The notes: a model not told the origin generated them from the letters alone. DNA of 64,000 nt from DAOUMF01 sp034408935 (GCA_034408935.1 DAOUMV010000006.1:13960-77959), one strand, 5' to 3'; shown: positions 17,933 to 27,166, counted from the stretch's first letter. Translations and numbers: made by a program.

Positions 17933-18380
17933 GCGGGTTACCTCCCTTGGGAACTAAATGCTTCATTGCGCCGCAATCTTCTCGCAGGCAGGTCCCTACC
18001 CATGGTAGCTGCAGCACAACCTTACGTTATCGTAAACGCCGCCACAGCCGCGCTGTTACCCCCAGGCCTCTCAAGTTCGGGCAGAATATTCGTGGGGTCG
18101 TAACGGAAGACGGAATCGCGCCCCCAAACGATCCAGTAGCCCATCTATAACCAGCACCACTTCATGGCACTTCCCTTTCCTGGCGACAACGTCAGGGGAA
18201 TATGGGGTGCTGAACCCTGGACGGACGCTGAATTCCGCGAATCCTCCAGGCCTGCCTAGCTAGACTTCCAAGGCCACAACATATCACAGCAAGTGGGGCG
18301 GCTCAAGCACAATGCCAACGGCTCCGCCAGCGCCAGCAGACCCGCCAGAAGGATTCGCCTGCGCTTCACATCATCGCAGC
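17933..18380. other. Intergenic region, no gene seen
   Basis: 448 bp between the convergent-looking end of the propeller gene and the methyltransferase start. No open frame with convincing codon use. The only structure noticed is a small inverted repeat TTACG-TTAT-CGTAA at about 18,023-18,036. Confidence 0.5.
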
Positions 18381-19985
18381 CTAGTCGGTGACCATGCCCA
18401 CGATCGGCTGGTTGAGGGCGATGTCCCCCGTCGAGCCGAAGAAAGCAGCATCTCCGAAGGAGAAGACGCCGCCGTCGGAGGCGACGAACCAGTAGCCCAG
18501 GCCGCTTCGGGTCGCTGACATGCCCACGATCGGCTGGTTGAGGGTGATATCGCCCGTGGAGCCGTAGAAGAGGGCATCGCCAAACGAGAAGATGCCACCG
18601 TCAGAGGCGACGAGCCAGTAGCCCAGGCCGCTTGGCGTGGCTGACATGCCCACGACTGGCTGGTTGAGGGAGATATCGCCCGTCGAGCCGTAGAAGAGGG
18701 CATCGCCGAAAGCGAAGATGCCGCCGTCCGAGGCCACCAACCAGTAATCATTGCCGCTGGGGGTAGCCGCCATGCCGACGATCGGCTGGTTGAGGGCGAT
18801 GTTCCCTGTGGAGCCATAGAAGATGGCATCACCGAAAGAGAAGATGCCGCCATCGGAGGCGACCAGCCAGTAGCCGTTGCCGCTGGGGGTGGCCGTCATG
18901 CCGACGATCGGCTGGTTGAGGACCATGTTCCCCGTGGAGCCGTGGAAGGTGGCATCGCCGAAAGCGAAGATGCCGCCGTCCGAGGCCACGAGCCGGTAGC
19001 CACGGCTCGGCTCCGCGATGACGGATACGGTGTCGTCATTGAAGTTGGCCACGTAGACGCGGTGAGTGGTGGAGTTCACCCCAACACCCCAGGGCCCATC
19101 GCCCACGGCTACGGTGTCGACGACGGTGTTGCTAGCTCCGCTGACGACGGATACGGTGTCGTCACTGGCGTTGGCCACGTAGACACGATCCGTGATGGGG
19201 TTCACCCCAACACCATCGGGCCCATCGCCCACGGGGACGATGACGATGGCGGCGTTGCTCGCCCCGTCGATGACAGATACGGTGTCGTCATTGAAGTTGG
19301 CCACGTAGACCCGGTCCGTGGTGGGGTTCACGCCAGCGCCCGAGGGTCCATCGCCCACGTTGACGGTGGCGACGACGGTGTTGCTGGCCCCGTTGATGAC
19401 GGATACGCTGTCGTCATTGTAGTTGGCCACGTAGACCCGGTTGGTGTCGGGGTTGATTCCAACGCTAATGGGCCCATCGCCCACGGGGACGATGGCGACG
19501 ACGGCGTTACTGGCCCCGTTAATGACGGATACGGTGTCATCCCGGAAGTTGGCAACGTATATGCGGTTGGTGCTGGAGTTGACCCCAACGCCACCAGGCC
19601 TATCGCCCACGGGCACGGTGGCCACGACGGCGTTGCTGGCCCCGTTAATGACGGATACGCTGTCGTCATTGGAATTCGACACGTACACGCGGTTGGTCCC
19701 GGCGTTCACCCCAACGCCTTCGGGGCGATCGCCCACCGTGACGGTGTCGACCACGGCGTTGCTCGCCCCGTTGATCACGGATACGGTGTCGTCAAAGTAA
19801 TTCGACACGTACACGCGGTTGGTGCTGGAGTTGACCCCAACGCCTTCGGGCTCGTCGCCCACGTTTACGGTGTCGACGACGGTGGGACTCGTGCTGGCAC
19901 CGCGGCTCTGCGGCACGTCCACTAGCAGCGCCGCCAACGCCGCCAGCGCCAGCATGCCGAGGAGGAGAACTCGCTTACGCCTCAT
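18381..19985 (-). CDS. Secreted YVTN beta-propeller protein with C-terminal WLVASDGG repeats
   Basis: 534 residues from the ATG at 19985, which has AAAGGGG 7 bp upstream. A signal peptide occupies residues 1-31 (RRKRVLLLGMLALAALAALL). Residues about 35-320 hold seven repeats of about 42 residues with the pattern VGDxPxGVGVN, TNRVYVAN, DDTVSVINGASN: a seven-bladed propeller of the YVTN family. Residues about 325-534 hold five copies of a second 42-residue repeat (GYWLVASDGGIF, FGDAxFYGSTG, LNQPIVGMAATPSG). The same second repeat ends the amidase and transglycosylase genes nearby. Role unknown; a surface-bound binding or scaffold protein is likely. It has its own promoter. Confidence 0.88.
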   Translation of the reverse strand: MRRKRVLLLGMLALAALAALLVDVPQSRGASTSPTVVDTVNVGDEPEGVGVNSSTNRVYVSNYFDDTVSVINGASNAVVDTVTVGDRPEGVGVNAGTNRVYVSNSNDDSVSVINGASNAVVATVPVGDRPGGVGVNSSTNRIYVANFRDDTVSVINGASNAVVAIVPVGDGPISVGINPDTNRVYVANYNDDSVSVINGASNTVVATVNVGDGPSGAGVNPTTDRVYVANFNDDTVSVIDGASNAAIVIVPVGDGPDGVGVNPITDRVYVANASDDTVSVVSGASNTVVDTVAVGDGPWGVGVNSTTHRVYVANFNDDTVSVIAEPSRGYRLVASDGGIFAFGDATFHGSTGNMVLNQPIVGMTATPSGNGYWLVASDGGIFSFGDAIFYGSTGNIALNQPIVGMAATPSGNDYWLVASDGGIFAFGDALFYGSTGDISLNQPVVGMSATPSGLGYWLVASDGGIFSFGDALFYGSTGDITLNQPIVGMSATRSGLGYWFVASDGGVFSFGDAAFFGSTGDIALNQPIVGMVTD

Positions 19986-20054
19986 GTCATGCCCCTTTCT
20001 CGCGCAAGGCCAGAATCGCCGCACGCGCGGCAGGCTCGTGACAGGTCACCACGT

Positions 20055-20082
20055 AGCATACGCAGCTGGGGGGTAGAGTCAA
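20055..20082 (-). promoter_or_regulatory. Sigma-70-type promoter for the propeller gene
   Basis: Minus strand -35 TTGACT (20077-20082), 16 bp spacer, -10 TATGCT (20055-20060). Transcription would begin near 20048, about 60 nt before the start codon at 19985. Confidence 0.6.
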
Positions 20083-20276
20083 TACCCACATGAGCTGTTA
20101 TGCCTGATCCACTCGGGCGAGGCCGACAACTCGTCGAAGGACCGCAGCTCTCCCACGTTCGGGCCCGCGCCGACGTTATGAGGTGGCTCAGACTGAAGAG
20201 CCTGAACGCCCGCGCGTGATCAGCGTCTATGCCGCCCGCAGCGCCGCCAGACGCAGTAGGAGAATTCGCCTGTTCT

Positions 20277-22607
20277 TCACGTCGCCGCAGCGTACTGTGC
20301 GGCCATGCCGACGATGGGCCGGTTGAGGGCGACGTCGCCCGTGGAGCCGTAGAAGCCGGCGTCGCCGAAGGCGAAGATGCCTCCGTCCGAGGCCACGAGC
20401 CAGTAGCCGTTGCCGCTTCGGGTGGCAGCCATGCCCACGATCGGCTGGTTGAGCGCGATGTCGCCCGCGGAGCCGTAGAAGAGGGCATCGCCGAAAGAGA
20501 AGATACCGCCGTCAGAGGCGACCAGCCAGTAGCCGTTGCCGGTTGGGGTGGCGGCCATCCCCACGATCGGCTGGTTGAGAGCGATGTCGCCCGCTGAGCC
20601 ATGGAAGACGGCATCACCGAAAGCGAAGATGCCGCCGTCCGAGGCTACCAGCCAGTAGCCATTGCCGCTGGGGGTGGCGGCCATGCCCACGACCGGCTGG
20701 TTGAGGACGATACCGCCCGTGGAGCCATGGAAGGTGGCATCGCCGCGGGTGAAGATGCCGCCGTCGGAGGCGACGAGCCAGTAGCCATTGCCGCTGGGGG
20801 TGGCGGCCATGCCCACGACCGGCTGATTGAGGGCGATGTTCCCCGTGGAGCCGTAGAAGAAGGCATCGCCGAAAGCGAAGATGCCCCCGTCGGAGGCGAC
20901 CAGCCAGTAGCCGTTGCCGGTTGGGGTGGCGGCCATCCCCACGACCGGCTGGTTGAGGGCGATGTTCCCCGTGGAGCCGTGGAAGCCGGCACCACCGAAA
21001 GTGAAGATTCCCCCGTCAGAAGCGACGAGCCAGTAGCCCCGCCGGGGGATGCCCTCTGCGGTGCCAAGCAAAGTTCGATTGGCCTGGTACACACTGACCC
21101 GGCCCTTTGAGTCCCTGGCCCGCACGTGGAACGTGTAGTGCCCCGGCTGATAGAGCGTGAACGAAGCCCGCGTGGCCGTTGTCCAGGGACGCCAGGCCGG
21201 TTCACGGGCCCCGTTGAACCCGCTCTCGTAGACCACGAGGACGTTGCTGTCCAGGGACCAGCCCTCCAGGTAGTAGGAATACTGCTTGGCGCCGCTGCCG
21301 CCGCTCCCCTGCCACGAGTAGCTGACGTTGCGGTTCGCGCGCGTTGCTTCCGCCGGCGCCGAGGTCATGCTGACGGTGGGCGCCGACGAATTCGCCAGGC
21401 GGCTGGCGATGTCGCCGCGCAGGCCCGGCAGCAGTGCGTACAGACTGCTCCCCGGGCAATCTGTGGCAGCCGTATCGCGGTGGCCGCAGATATTTGGCAG
21501 CCCACGGTGCCAGCTATCGCTGGCCGTCAGGAAGTCGGTCAAGGCCTCAGGGTTCATGCCGTGCCGGCTGCACTCCCAGGCCAGCACGTCCCTCAGTTTG
21601 GACAGCGCCGCGCTGCTGGGCGGAACGCCTTCGAAGGTGCCCAGCATGGCGATGCCGCTGCTCCCGTGGTTGTACGACATTGCGTGTCCTGCCACCACGT
21701 CCTCGCTAACCAGCTCACGGCCGCCGGGCCCGTCGTACCCCGGCCCGCCGCGGCCGCGCCGCCCCTCGTAGGAGTTGCCGAACTTGTCTATCAGCCAGCA
21801 GTAGCCGATATCGCCCCAGCCCCGGGTCGAGGCGTGATAGGTGTAGATAGCCCGCACGTACGCCTGCGCCTCTGACGGAGATGCGTAGTCGGGAGTGGCC
21901 GTGTGGTGAACCACAATCTTCTTGTTCGGCACGTAGTCTCGGGGCCAGATCTCGCCCCAGTTGTCGAAGCGCAGCCCCTCGTTGGCCCCCCAAGCCTCGC
22001 GGCTGTAGGTGAGAGGCTTCGTCGAAGGCGCCAGGGAAAGCCTCCCGGCCAGCGGTGAGGCGGAGGGGCCGTCCTCGGCGTTAAGCACTGTCATCGTCAC
22101 CGATTCGATGGACGTGTCCCCCTTGCCGTCCTCCAGGCGCGTGCGGAACTGGAAGCGCTCCGCTCTGTCAGCCCGGATGAGCGCCCCGAAGCTTTCCGCC
22201 GACGCCTCCCGGTCATGGCCAGCCTCCACGATGACCGGCTGCCATTGGCTCCAGTTGACGCCGTCGGCGGAACTGCGCAGCCAGAATGAGGCGGCCTGGG
22301 GCGAGGCGCCTCGCCAGTGAACACCGACATGGGTGGCGGGGAAGCTGGAGCGAACTTCCGGCGAGACGTACTGGCCGGCGCCCCAGCCACCGAGGGTCAG
22401 CCTCCCGCCCTCTAGCTTCGTCCCCTTGAGAGCGCCTCCGGCCAACTCTGCGGCGCCCAGCCGCAGGTCCTCCGTGAGCACTACGTGGCCGGTATCGGCC
22501 ACCGCCCGCGCGAGCCCTAGGCGGCCAGCCCAGCGGCTGGCCAAGCCCACCGCCACCAGCCCCGCAGACGCCTTCAGGATGCTGCGTCGGTTGAACTCTG
22601 GCAACAT
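20277..22607 (-). CDS. Tat-exported N-acetylmuramoyl-L-alanine amidase with C-terminal WLVASDGG repeats
   Basis: 776 residues from ATG 22607, preceded by AAGGAGGAGG. The Tat signal NRRSILKASAGLVAVGLASR is at residues 5-25. After a domain of about 170 residues (WGAGQYVSPEVRSSF, SADGVNWSQW, like exported binding modules), an amidase_2/PGRP domain spans about 200-405. Its zinc ligands are visible as VVHHTAT (near 234), GHRD (near 376) and TDCPG (near 384), with GDIGYCWLID between. An Ig-like stretch (TRANRNVSYSW, FHVRARDSKG) precedes six 42-residue WLVASDGGIF repeats (about 525-776). It cleaves the stem peptide from peptidoglycan. All catalytic ligands are present. Confidence 0.93.
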   Translation of the reverse strand: MLPEFNRRSILKASAGLVAVGLASRWAGRLGLARAVADTGHVVLTEDLRLGAAELAGGALKGTKLEGGRLTLGGWGAGQYVSPEVRSSFPATHVGVHWRGASPQAASFWLRSSADGVNWSQWQPVIVEAGHDREASAESFGALIRADRAERFQFRTRLEDGKGDTSIESVTMTVLNAEDGPSASPLAGRLSLAPSTKPLTYSREAWGANEGLRFDNWGEIWPRDYVPNKKIVVHHTATPDYASPSEAQAYVRAIYTYHASTRGWGDIGYCWLIDKFGNSYEGRRGRGGPGYDGPGGRELVSEDVVAGHAMSYNHGSSGIAMLGTFEGVPPSSAALSKLRDVLAWECSRHGMNPEALTDFLTASDSWHRGLPNICGHRDTAATDCPGSSLYALLPGLRGDIASRLANSSAPTVSMTSAPAEATRANRNVSYSWQGSGGSGAKQYSYYLEGWSLDSNVLVVYESGFNGAREPAWRPWTTATRASFTLYQPGHYTFHVRARDSKGRVSVYQANRTLLGTAEGIPRRGYWLVASDGGIFTFGGAGFHGSTGNIALNQPVVGMAATPTGNGYWLVASDGGIFAFGDAFFYGSTGNIALNQPVVGMAATPSGNGYWLVASDGGIFTRGDATFHGSTGGIVLNQPVVGMAATPSGNGYWLVASDGGIFAFGDAVFHGSAGDIALNQPIVGMAATPTGNGYWLVASDGGIFSFGDALFYGSAGDIALNQPIVGMAATRSGNGYWLVASDGGIFAFGDAGFYGSTGDVALNRPIVGMAAQYAAAT

Positions 22608-23476
22608 CCCTTGCCTCCTCCTTCTTCGCTGCTGTCTGCGACCTGTAAGAACGCAGAGCCAGCACATCCGTGAGCCGGCCTTCTTCAACACAACCCCGAA
22701 ACCGCCGCGCTCAGGCCAACTTGCTCACAATGGGTACTATGCTGGCCCAGCCCGGATTCATACGGTAGGCTACACCAGCCAAGGCGGCGCTCGCCGACAC
22801 GCTGGGCAAAGTCCGGCGACCGGCGCCTCTTGGCATGGTAACTCTACGATACGATTCGCCTACAAGAAAGCCTCAAGCGACATCGAAACCTGGGCCATGG
22901 CAGGTCACCTGCAGTGATACCCTGCGACCCACGCTTGCCCTCCAACCTTGGGGCACTAGCAGCCCTTGGCCCTATGGCACCGGACCACCGCGGAGGAGAG
23001 CCGGGACTTCCCAGTGTCATGTGCAAAGTACGGAGTGAAATGCGTCAACTAGGAGGTTGGCGCGGGGAGAGAGGGAAGCTATAATGATTGCTCGCAGGGT
23101 CGAGAGAGAAGAGAGCGCTGCGAGCCACCAAGTGTAGTCCAGCGGGTGTCTGCCCGCCCCCCAACGCCCCAAGCCGGCGTTGGAGCTGCCAGTCATAGCA
23201 TGGGCGGGTCATGGCGCTGTGTAGAGCCCAACGTGAGCCTACCTGGGATTGGAGCGTCCTCCAAGTCGGGGCGGGCCGCCGATTTGCCGTGCGCAGGGGG
23301 GAGCCGCCAGTGCCAGCTCCCAGACGCCTGCTGCCGATCCTGGCGCCCACTTCAGGGGGGCCCGTTGGGTAACCTACGCCAGGCCAGCCTGGATCTGGCC
23401 TCCCCCGAGGGACAGCGTACGGCTCCCGTCGAGGGGTCAGATGCAGGCCCCTTGGCATGGGAGAGGAGATAGGCGC
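22608..23476. other. Divergent intergenic region with long leader
   Basis: 869 bp between the divergent amidase and transglycosylase genes. It holds the plus-strand promoter at 23057-23085, then about 390 nt of GC-rich sequence before the transglycosylase start. I found no riboswitch class I could name and no convincing open frame. Confidence 0.5.
23057..23085 (+). promoter_or_regulatory. Sigma-70-type promoter upstream of the transglycosylase gene
   Basis: -35 TTGGCG (23057-23062), 17 bp spacer, perfect -10 TATAAT (23080-23085). Transcription would begin near 23092, leaving a leader of about 385 nt before the GTG at 23477. Confidence 0.55.
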
Positions 23477-25513
23477 GTGCGTCGCTGGGCAGTGCTTGTG
23501 GGAATGGTGTTGGCCGTCGCCCTGGTGGTGCTACTACCACCCTCCAACGGGCCGGCCCTCGCCAATGGTGCTGTCCCGGCGTGCGCATTCGACATCGACA
23601 GTAACCCCAACACCTTCACCCACATCCAGACATATGAGGCCCGACACTGGAAGAACGTCTACGCAACCAGCATGGAGCTCGCCGGCTTCAACCAGCTCCT
23701 GCCGGATGTGGCCGACTTTGACCTGCCCCCCCTGGAGACCGGGCCGCGCTCCGCCGGCTCATCCACCCTGGTAGACCCATACATACCTCCCACTCTCCTC
23801 AAGGCGATCGCGTGGATCGAGAGCGGGTGGGCTCAGGCCAGTTACCAGCCGCCGGTCGAGTACGGAGACATTGGCCCCGTCCTCATCTCCTCCTCCTGCG
23901 CCTACGGGATCATGCAAGTCCTCTCCGGCATGGAAAACACCACCGGCGCGCCTAACCTGGAGCAGGCGATGATCGGCGGGCACTACGGCTTCAACATCGC
24001 CCGCGGCGCTCGCATCCTGGCCGAGAAGTGGAACTACGCCCCCGCAGCTCGGCCTCTCGTGGGCACCCGCGACCCCCACGTCGTGGAGGACTGGTACTAT
24101 GCAGTCTGGAGCTATCACGGCTTCGCCGACGTGAACCATCCGTTGAATCATCCGTACCCGCGGGAGCCGTACCGCTGCGACGGCACGCAGCCCCGCTCCA
24201 ACTACCCCTACCAGGAGCTGGTGTTCGGCTGTATGGCCAACCCCCCAGTAGTGGGCGGAGTGCGCCTATGGGACCCCCAGCCGGTGACCCTGCCCAACCT
24301 CTCGCACCCGGCCTTCAGCCGAAGTGCCTGGGTCGCTTGCCGCGGCGGCTTCAACTGCGCAGGCATGGACATCCCCACACCCAAACCCACCCATGCCGAT
24401 CCCACCGGGTCCCCAGGGGACCGGGGCCGGGTGCTGGGCGCTCCCCAACTGGCCGTCTCCCCCACCACCATCAGCCTCGCTGCCGTGCCGGGCGGTCAGA
24501 GCTCGACAGCATCGATAACCTTATCCAATGCCGGCAGTGGTCCTTTCGTCTGGCGCCTCACCCCCTCCAAGTCGTGGCTCAAGCTGTCGCGCATTGAGGG
24601 CGTGTCTTTGGGCGCAGACCATGGCCCACGGTCCCAGACCATTACGGTCCACGCCGACGCTCGACGCCTCCCGCCCGGGACCTACGGCGCCCAGATCACC
24701 GTCGAATCGCTGTACGCGTCGGGCGCCCCCCGCAAACTGTCCGTGACGTTGCACGTGGGCGAGCAGGCCTACTGGCTGGCGGCAGAAGACGGGGGCATCT
24801 TCGCTTTCGGCGTTGGTGGCTTCCACGGCTCCGCGGGCGACCTCCCCCTCAACCAGCCCATCGTCGGCATGGCCGCTACCCCAAGCGGCAACGGCTACTG
24901 GCTTGTCGCCTCCGACGGCGGCATCTTCACCTACGGCGACGCCGCTTTCTTCGGTTCCGCGGGGAACATCTCCCTCAACCAGCCCATCGTCGGCATGGCC
25001 ACCACCCCCAGCGGCAACGGCTACTGGCTCGTCGCCTCCGACGGCGGCATCTTCGCCTTCGGCGACGCCAGCTTCCACGGCTCCGCGGGCGACATCGTCC
25101 TCAACCAGCCCATCGTGGGCATGGCCGCCACCCCAAGCGGCAACGGCTACCGGCTCGTCGCCTCCGACGGCGGCATCTTCACCTACGGCACCGCCCGCTT
25201 CCGCGGCTCCGCGGGCGACATCGCCCTCAACCAGCCCATCGTGGGCATGGCCACCACCCCCAGCGGCAAAGGCTACTGGCTGGTGGCCTCCGACGGCGGC
25301 ATCTTCACCTACGGCGACGCCGCCTTCCGCGGCTCCACAGGGAACATCTCCCTCAACCAGCCTATCGTCGGCATGGCCGCCACCCCAAGCGGCGACGGCT
25401 ACTGGCTCGTCGCCTCCGACGGCGGCATCTTCACCCGCGGCGATGCGGAATTCCACGGCTCAATGGGCAACACCCCCCTCAACCAGCCGATTGTGGGCAT
25501 GGCCGCACGCTAG
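23477..25513 (+). CDS. Secreted lysozyme-like transglycosylase with C-terminal WLVASDGG repeats
   Basis: 678 residues from GTG 23477, which has AGGAG 8 bp upstream and is followed at once by a signal peptide (RRWAVLVGMVLAVALVVLL). An SLT/lysozyme-like domain follows: LLKAIAWIESGWAQ with the likely catalytic Glu near residue 115, and CAYGIMQVLSGM near 142-150. After a Pro/Thr-rich linker there is an Ig-like domain (VSPTTISLAAVPGGQSS, SWLKLSRIEG, ITVHADARRLPPGTYGAQI; BACON-like). The last 250 residues are six 42-residue WLVASDGGIF repeats. It cuts peptidoglycan glycan strands. Same C-terminal module as the amidase and propeller proteins, so probably the same location on the cell surface. Confidence 0.88.
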   Translation: MRRWAVLVGMVLAVALVVLLPPSNGPALANGAVPACAFDIDSNPNTFTHIQTYEARHWKNVYATSMELAGFNQLLPDVADFDLPPLETGPRSAGSSTLVDPYIPPTLLKAIAWIESGWAQASYQPPVEYGDIGPVLISSSCAYGIMQVLSGMENTTGAPNLEQAMIGGHYGFNIARGARILAEKWNYAPAARPLVGTRDPHVVEDWYYAVWSYHGFADVNHPLNHPYPREPYRCDGTQPRSNYPYQELVFGCMANPPVVGGVRLWDPQPVTLPNLSHPAFSRSAWVACRGGFNCAGMDIPTPKPTHADPTGSPGDRGRVLGAPQLAVSPTTISLAAVPGGQSSTASITLSNAGSGPFVWRLTPSKSWLKLSRIEGVSLGADHGPRSQTITVHADARRLPPGTYGAQITVESLYASGAPRKLSVTLHVGEQAYWLAAEDGGIFAFGVGGFHGSAGDLPLNQPIVGMAATPSGNGYWLVASDGGIFTYGDAAFFGSAGNISLNQPIVGMATTPSGNGYWLVASDGGIFAFGDASFHGSAGDIVLNQPIVGMAATPSGNGYRLVASDGGIFTYGTARFRGSAGDIALNQPIVGMATTPSGKGYWLVASDGGIFTYGDAAFRGSTGNISLNQPIVGMAATPSGDGYWLVASDGGIFTRGDAEFHGSMGNTPLNQPIVGMAAR

Positions 25514-25535
25514 ACTGCGGCGATCTGAAGCACAG

Positions 25536-25589
25536 CCGACCCCCTGCCAGCCCTGCTGGCGCCGCCAGCGCTTGTCATGCTGGGGTCGG
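25536..25589 (+). terminator. Nested hairpin after the transglycosylase gene
   Basis: Inverted repeat CCGACCCC (25536-25543) with GGGGTCGG (25582-25589), enclosing a second small stem CTGGC/GCCAG. It starts 22 bp after the stop codon. There is no U-tract, so it may act as a terminator only with a factor, or stabilise the 3' end. Confidence 0.45.
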
Positions 25590-25731
25590 ACCTCAGCGTC
25601 GACGGCAAGACGCCGTGGTGCACTCTTTCTGCCCTACTATGGTACACCGCTGCTCGCGCACGCCGCTGGGCGACCTTTCGGACGAGCCTTGATCACGATC
25701 AGGCCCTTGCCGACAGGTGACCGCGCCACCA

Positions 25732-25760
25732 TTGCGGAAGCGCGCTGAGCAGACTACAAT
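25732..25760 (+). promoter_or_regulatory. Sigma-70-type promoter for the 26-29.6 kb methyltransferase-GT pair
   Basis: -35 TTGCGG (25732-25737), 17 bp spacer, -10 TACAAT (25755-25760). It leaves a leader of about 240 nt before the ATG at 26009. The rest of the 25,514-26,008 gap holds only the hairpin; no gene is convincing. Confidence 0.5.
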
Positions 25761-26008
25761 TCGTATCGATCTGAGACGCACGGAGAAGCTTGTCAACCTG
25801 ATCCGTTCGCTCGCCAGAGGCGCCTTCTGGGGGAGATCCGTGAAGCACTATCCCATCCCGCTGGGCAAACCCTGCGAAATCGAGAACCCCACTCGCCCTG
25901 ACCTCCCCATGACCATGCAGCGCGTTCACTCTCGATCGCTGCGCGGAACCGGCCTAGCGGCGAGCGTTCGGAGGATGAACCGCTCGGGTACCGAGAAGGG
26001 GGAGCGAC

Positions 26009-27127
26009 ATGGCTGATGGGGCCTTCCCAAAGGTGATTCGTCGCCTGATTCCTCGGAGACTGCGCTGGCTAGTGAAGGCGGCCTTCAAGCGAATCACGGG
26101 CCTCTACCACCGGGACATCATGGCGCGGCAGCAAGATATGGTGGCGGAGCAGCGGGATATCACTGGGCGCCTGGATGCAATCCAGCATCAGGTGACCGTT
26201 GCTCTGCCCGCGCAGATCACGAGTCGCCTGGATGCAATCCAGCATCAGGCGACCATTGTTCTCCCTGCGCAGATCGCGAGTCACGTGGATGCAATCCAGC
26301 ATCAGGCAAGCGTTGTATTGCCCGCCCAGATCGAAGCGCAGGCAGAAGTTATGGACCTCCTGCTTCGGCGCCTACGTCTGTCAGGAGAGGAGATAGCTGC
26401 ACATCTAGGCACGCTGGAGGAGAGAATAGGCGCGCACCTCCGGGCATTTGAGGAGGAAACCGTCAAGGATAGGAGGCAGACAGCCGCCCTCACGGGGACA
26501 GTCAACCTGGTACAGGCTCAGGTGGCTCTCCTTCGAGCCCACCTGTATGCAAGCGGTATTCTCGGCCCGGTGACCCTCAAGACAAAAGCGCTGCAGCGAG
26601 TATTCGAGGAAGCCACGGCCAACACCCCACAAGAGGCAGCAGCCGTAGAGATTGGCTGCATTCGGTATCCGTTTGAATCCCCACTGGAGGGCGCATCGAC
26701 CCTATATTTCGCCCGCTGGTGCCGAGACGCGAACAGAAAGTTCGTGTCCATAGATGTGCAGAGAGAGCACGTAGAGAACGCCAAGCGGCTCCTAGATGAG
26801 CAGGGACTGACAGCTGATCTTATCCATGCGGACGGACAGGAGGCGATCTCCGGGCTCTCGGTGCCTATCGGCCTTCTCTATCTCGATGGAAGCAACGACC
26901 CGAACGAGACCCTGCAGCAGTTTAAAGCCGCTGAAGACAAGCTTGCCGTTGGTGCCATTGTTGCCATTGACGATGTACAGCAGATCGACTCCGACGCGAT
27001 GGGCAAGGGAGAATCGACAATACCATATGCAGGAGAGCGAGGCTGGAAGGTGCAGGTGCTGAACACGGATCCTGGATATCGGATGGCGGTATTGCGGCGG
27101 CCAACGAGAGCGCGGAGCAGGCAATGA
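26009..27127 (+). CDS. Methyltransferase-like protein with coiled-coil repeats, N-terminal module type A
   Basis: 372 residues, ATG preceded by AAGGGGGAG. Residues 1-33 (RRLIPRRLRWLVKAAFKRI) match the N-terminus of the methyltransferase at 16961-17932. Residues about 45-165 are a long coiled coil that contains three 19-residue repeats (LDAIQHQ...LPAQI). The C-terminal domain differs from copy 1: VEIGCIRYPFESPLEGASTL, KFVSIDVQREHVENAKRLL, ADLIHADGQEAI, IGLLYLDGSND and GAIVAIDDVQQID, typical of a class I methyltransferase-like (Methyltransf_24) fold. It precedes the second double-domain GT gene by 39 bp. It may methylate the glycan or measure its length through the coiled coil, as known terminator methyltransferases do (inference). 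Confidence 0.8.
   Translation: MADGAFPKVIRRLIPRRLRWLVKAAFKRITGLYHRDIMARQQDMVAEQRDITGRLDAIQHQVTVALPAQITSRLDAIQHQATIVLPAQIASHVDAIQHQASVVLPAQIEAQAEVMDLLLRRLRLSGEEIAAHLGTLEERIGAHLRAFEEETVKDRRQTAALTGTVNLVQAQVALLRAHLYASGILGPVTLKTKALQRVFEEATANTPQEAAAVEIGCIRYPFESPLEGASTLYFARWCRDANRKFVSIDVQREHVENAKRLLDEQGLTADLIHADGQEAISGLSVPIGLLYLDGSNDPNETLQQFKAAEDKLAVGAIVAIDDVQQIDSDAMGKGESTIPYAGERGWKVQVLNTDPGYRMAVLRRPTRARSRQ
26168..26338 (+). repeat. Three tandem 57-bp coding repeats
   Basis: Units begin at 26168, 26225 and 26282. Each encodes a 19-residue segment containing LDAIQHQ and LPAQI. Units 1 and 2 differ at only a few positions, so the expansion is recent. The period of 19 residues extends the coiled coil of the surrounding protein. 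Confidence 0.9.
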
Positions 27128-27166
27128 CCAATGATCAACGTTCTCAGGTTAGCTGACTGAGTACGC

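Noticed and set aside
23086..23476. Possible c-di-AMP (ydaO) or c-di-GMP riboswitch before the transglycosylase gene
   Set aside because: I could not find the conserved core segments of either class in the leader; only the long leader itself is reported.
18942..25456. Long open frames on the strand opposite to the repeat-protein genes (for example 18942-19925 plus and 24521-25456 minus)
   Set aside because: They are mirror images of GC-rich coding repeats, consist of low-complexity Gly/Asp/Val/His strings and lack start signals.
18381..25513. Regularly spaced DNA repeats of about 126-129 bp that could suggest a CRISPR or satellite array
   Set aside because: The period equals 42-43 codons, the frame is open throughout and the repeats encode propeller blades and WLVASDGG modules. 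They are protein repeats.
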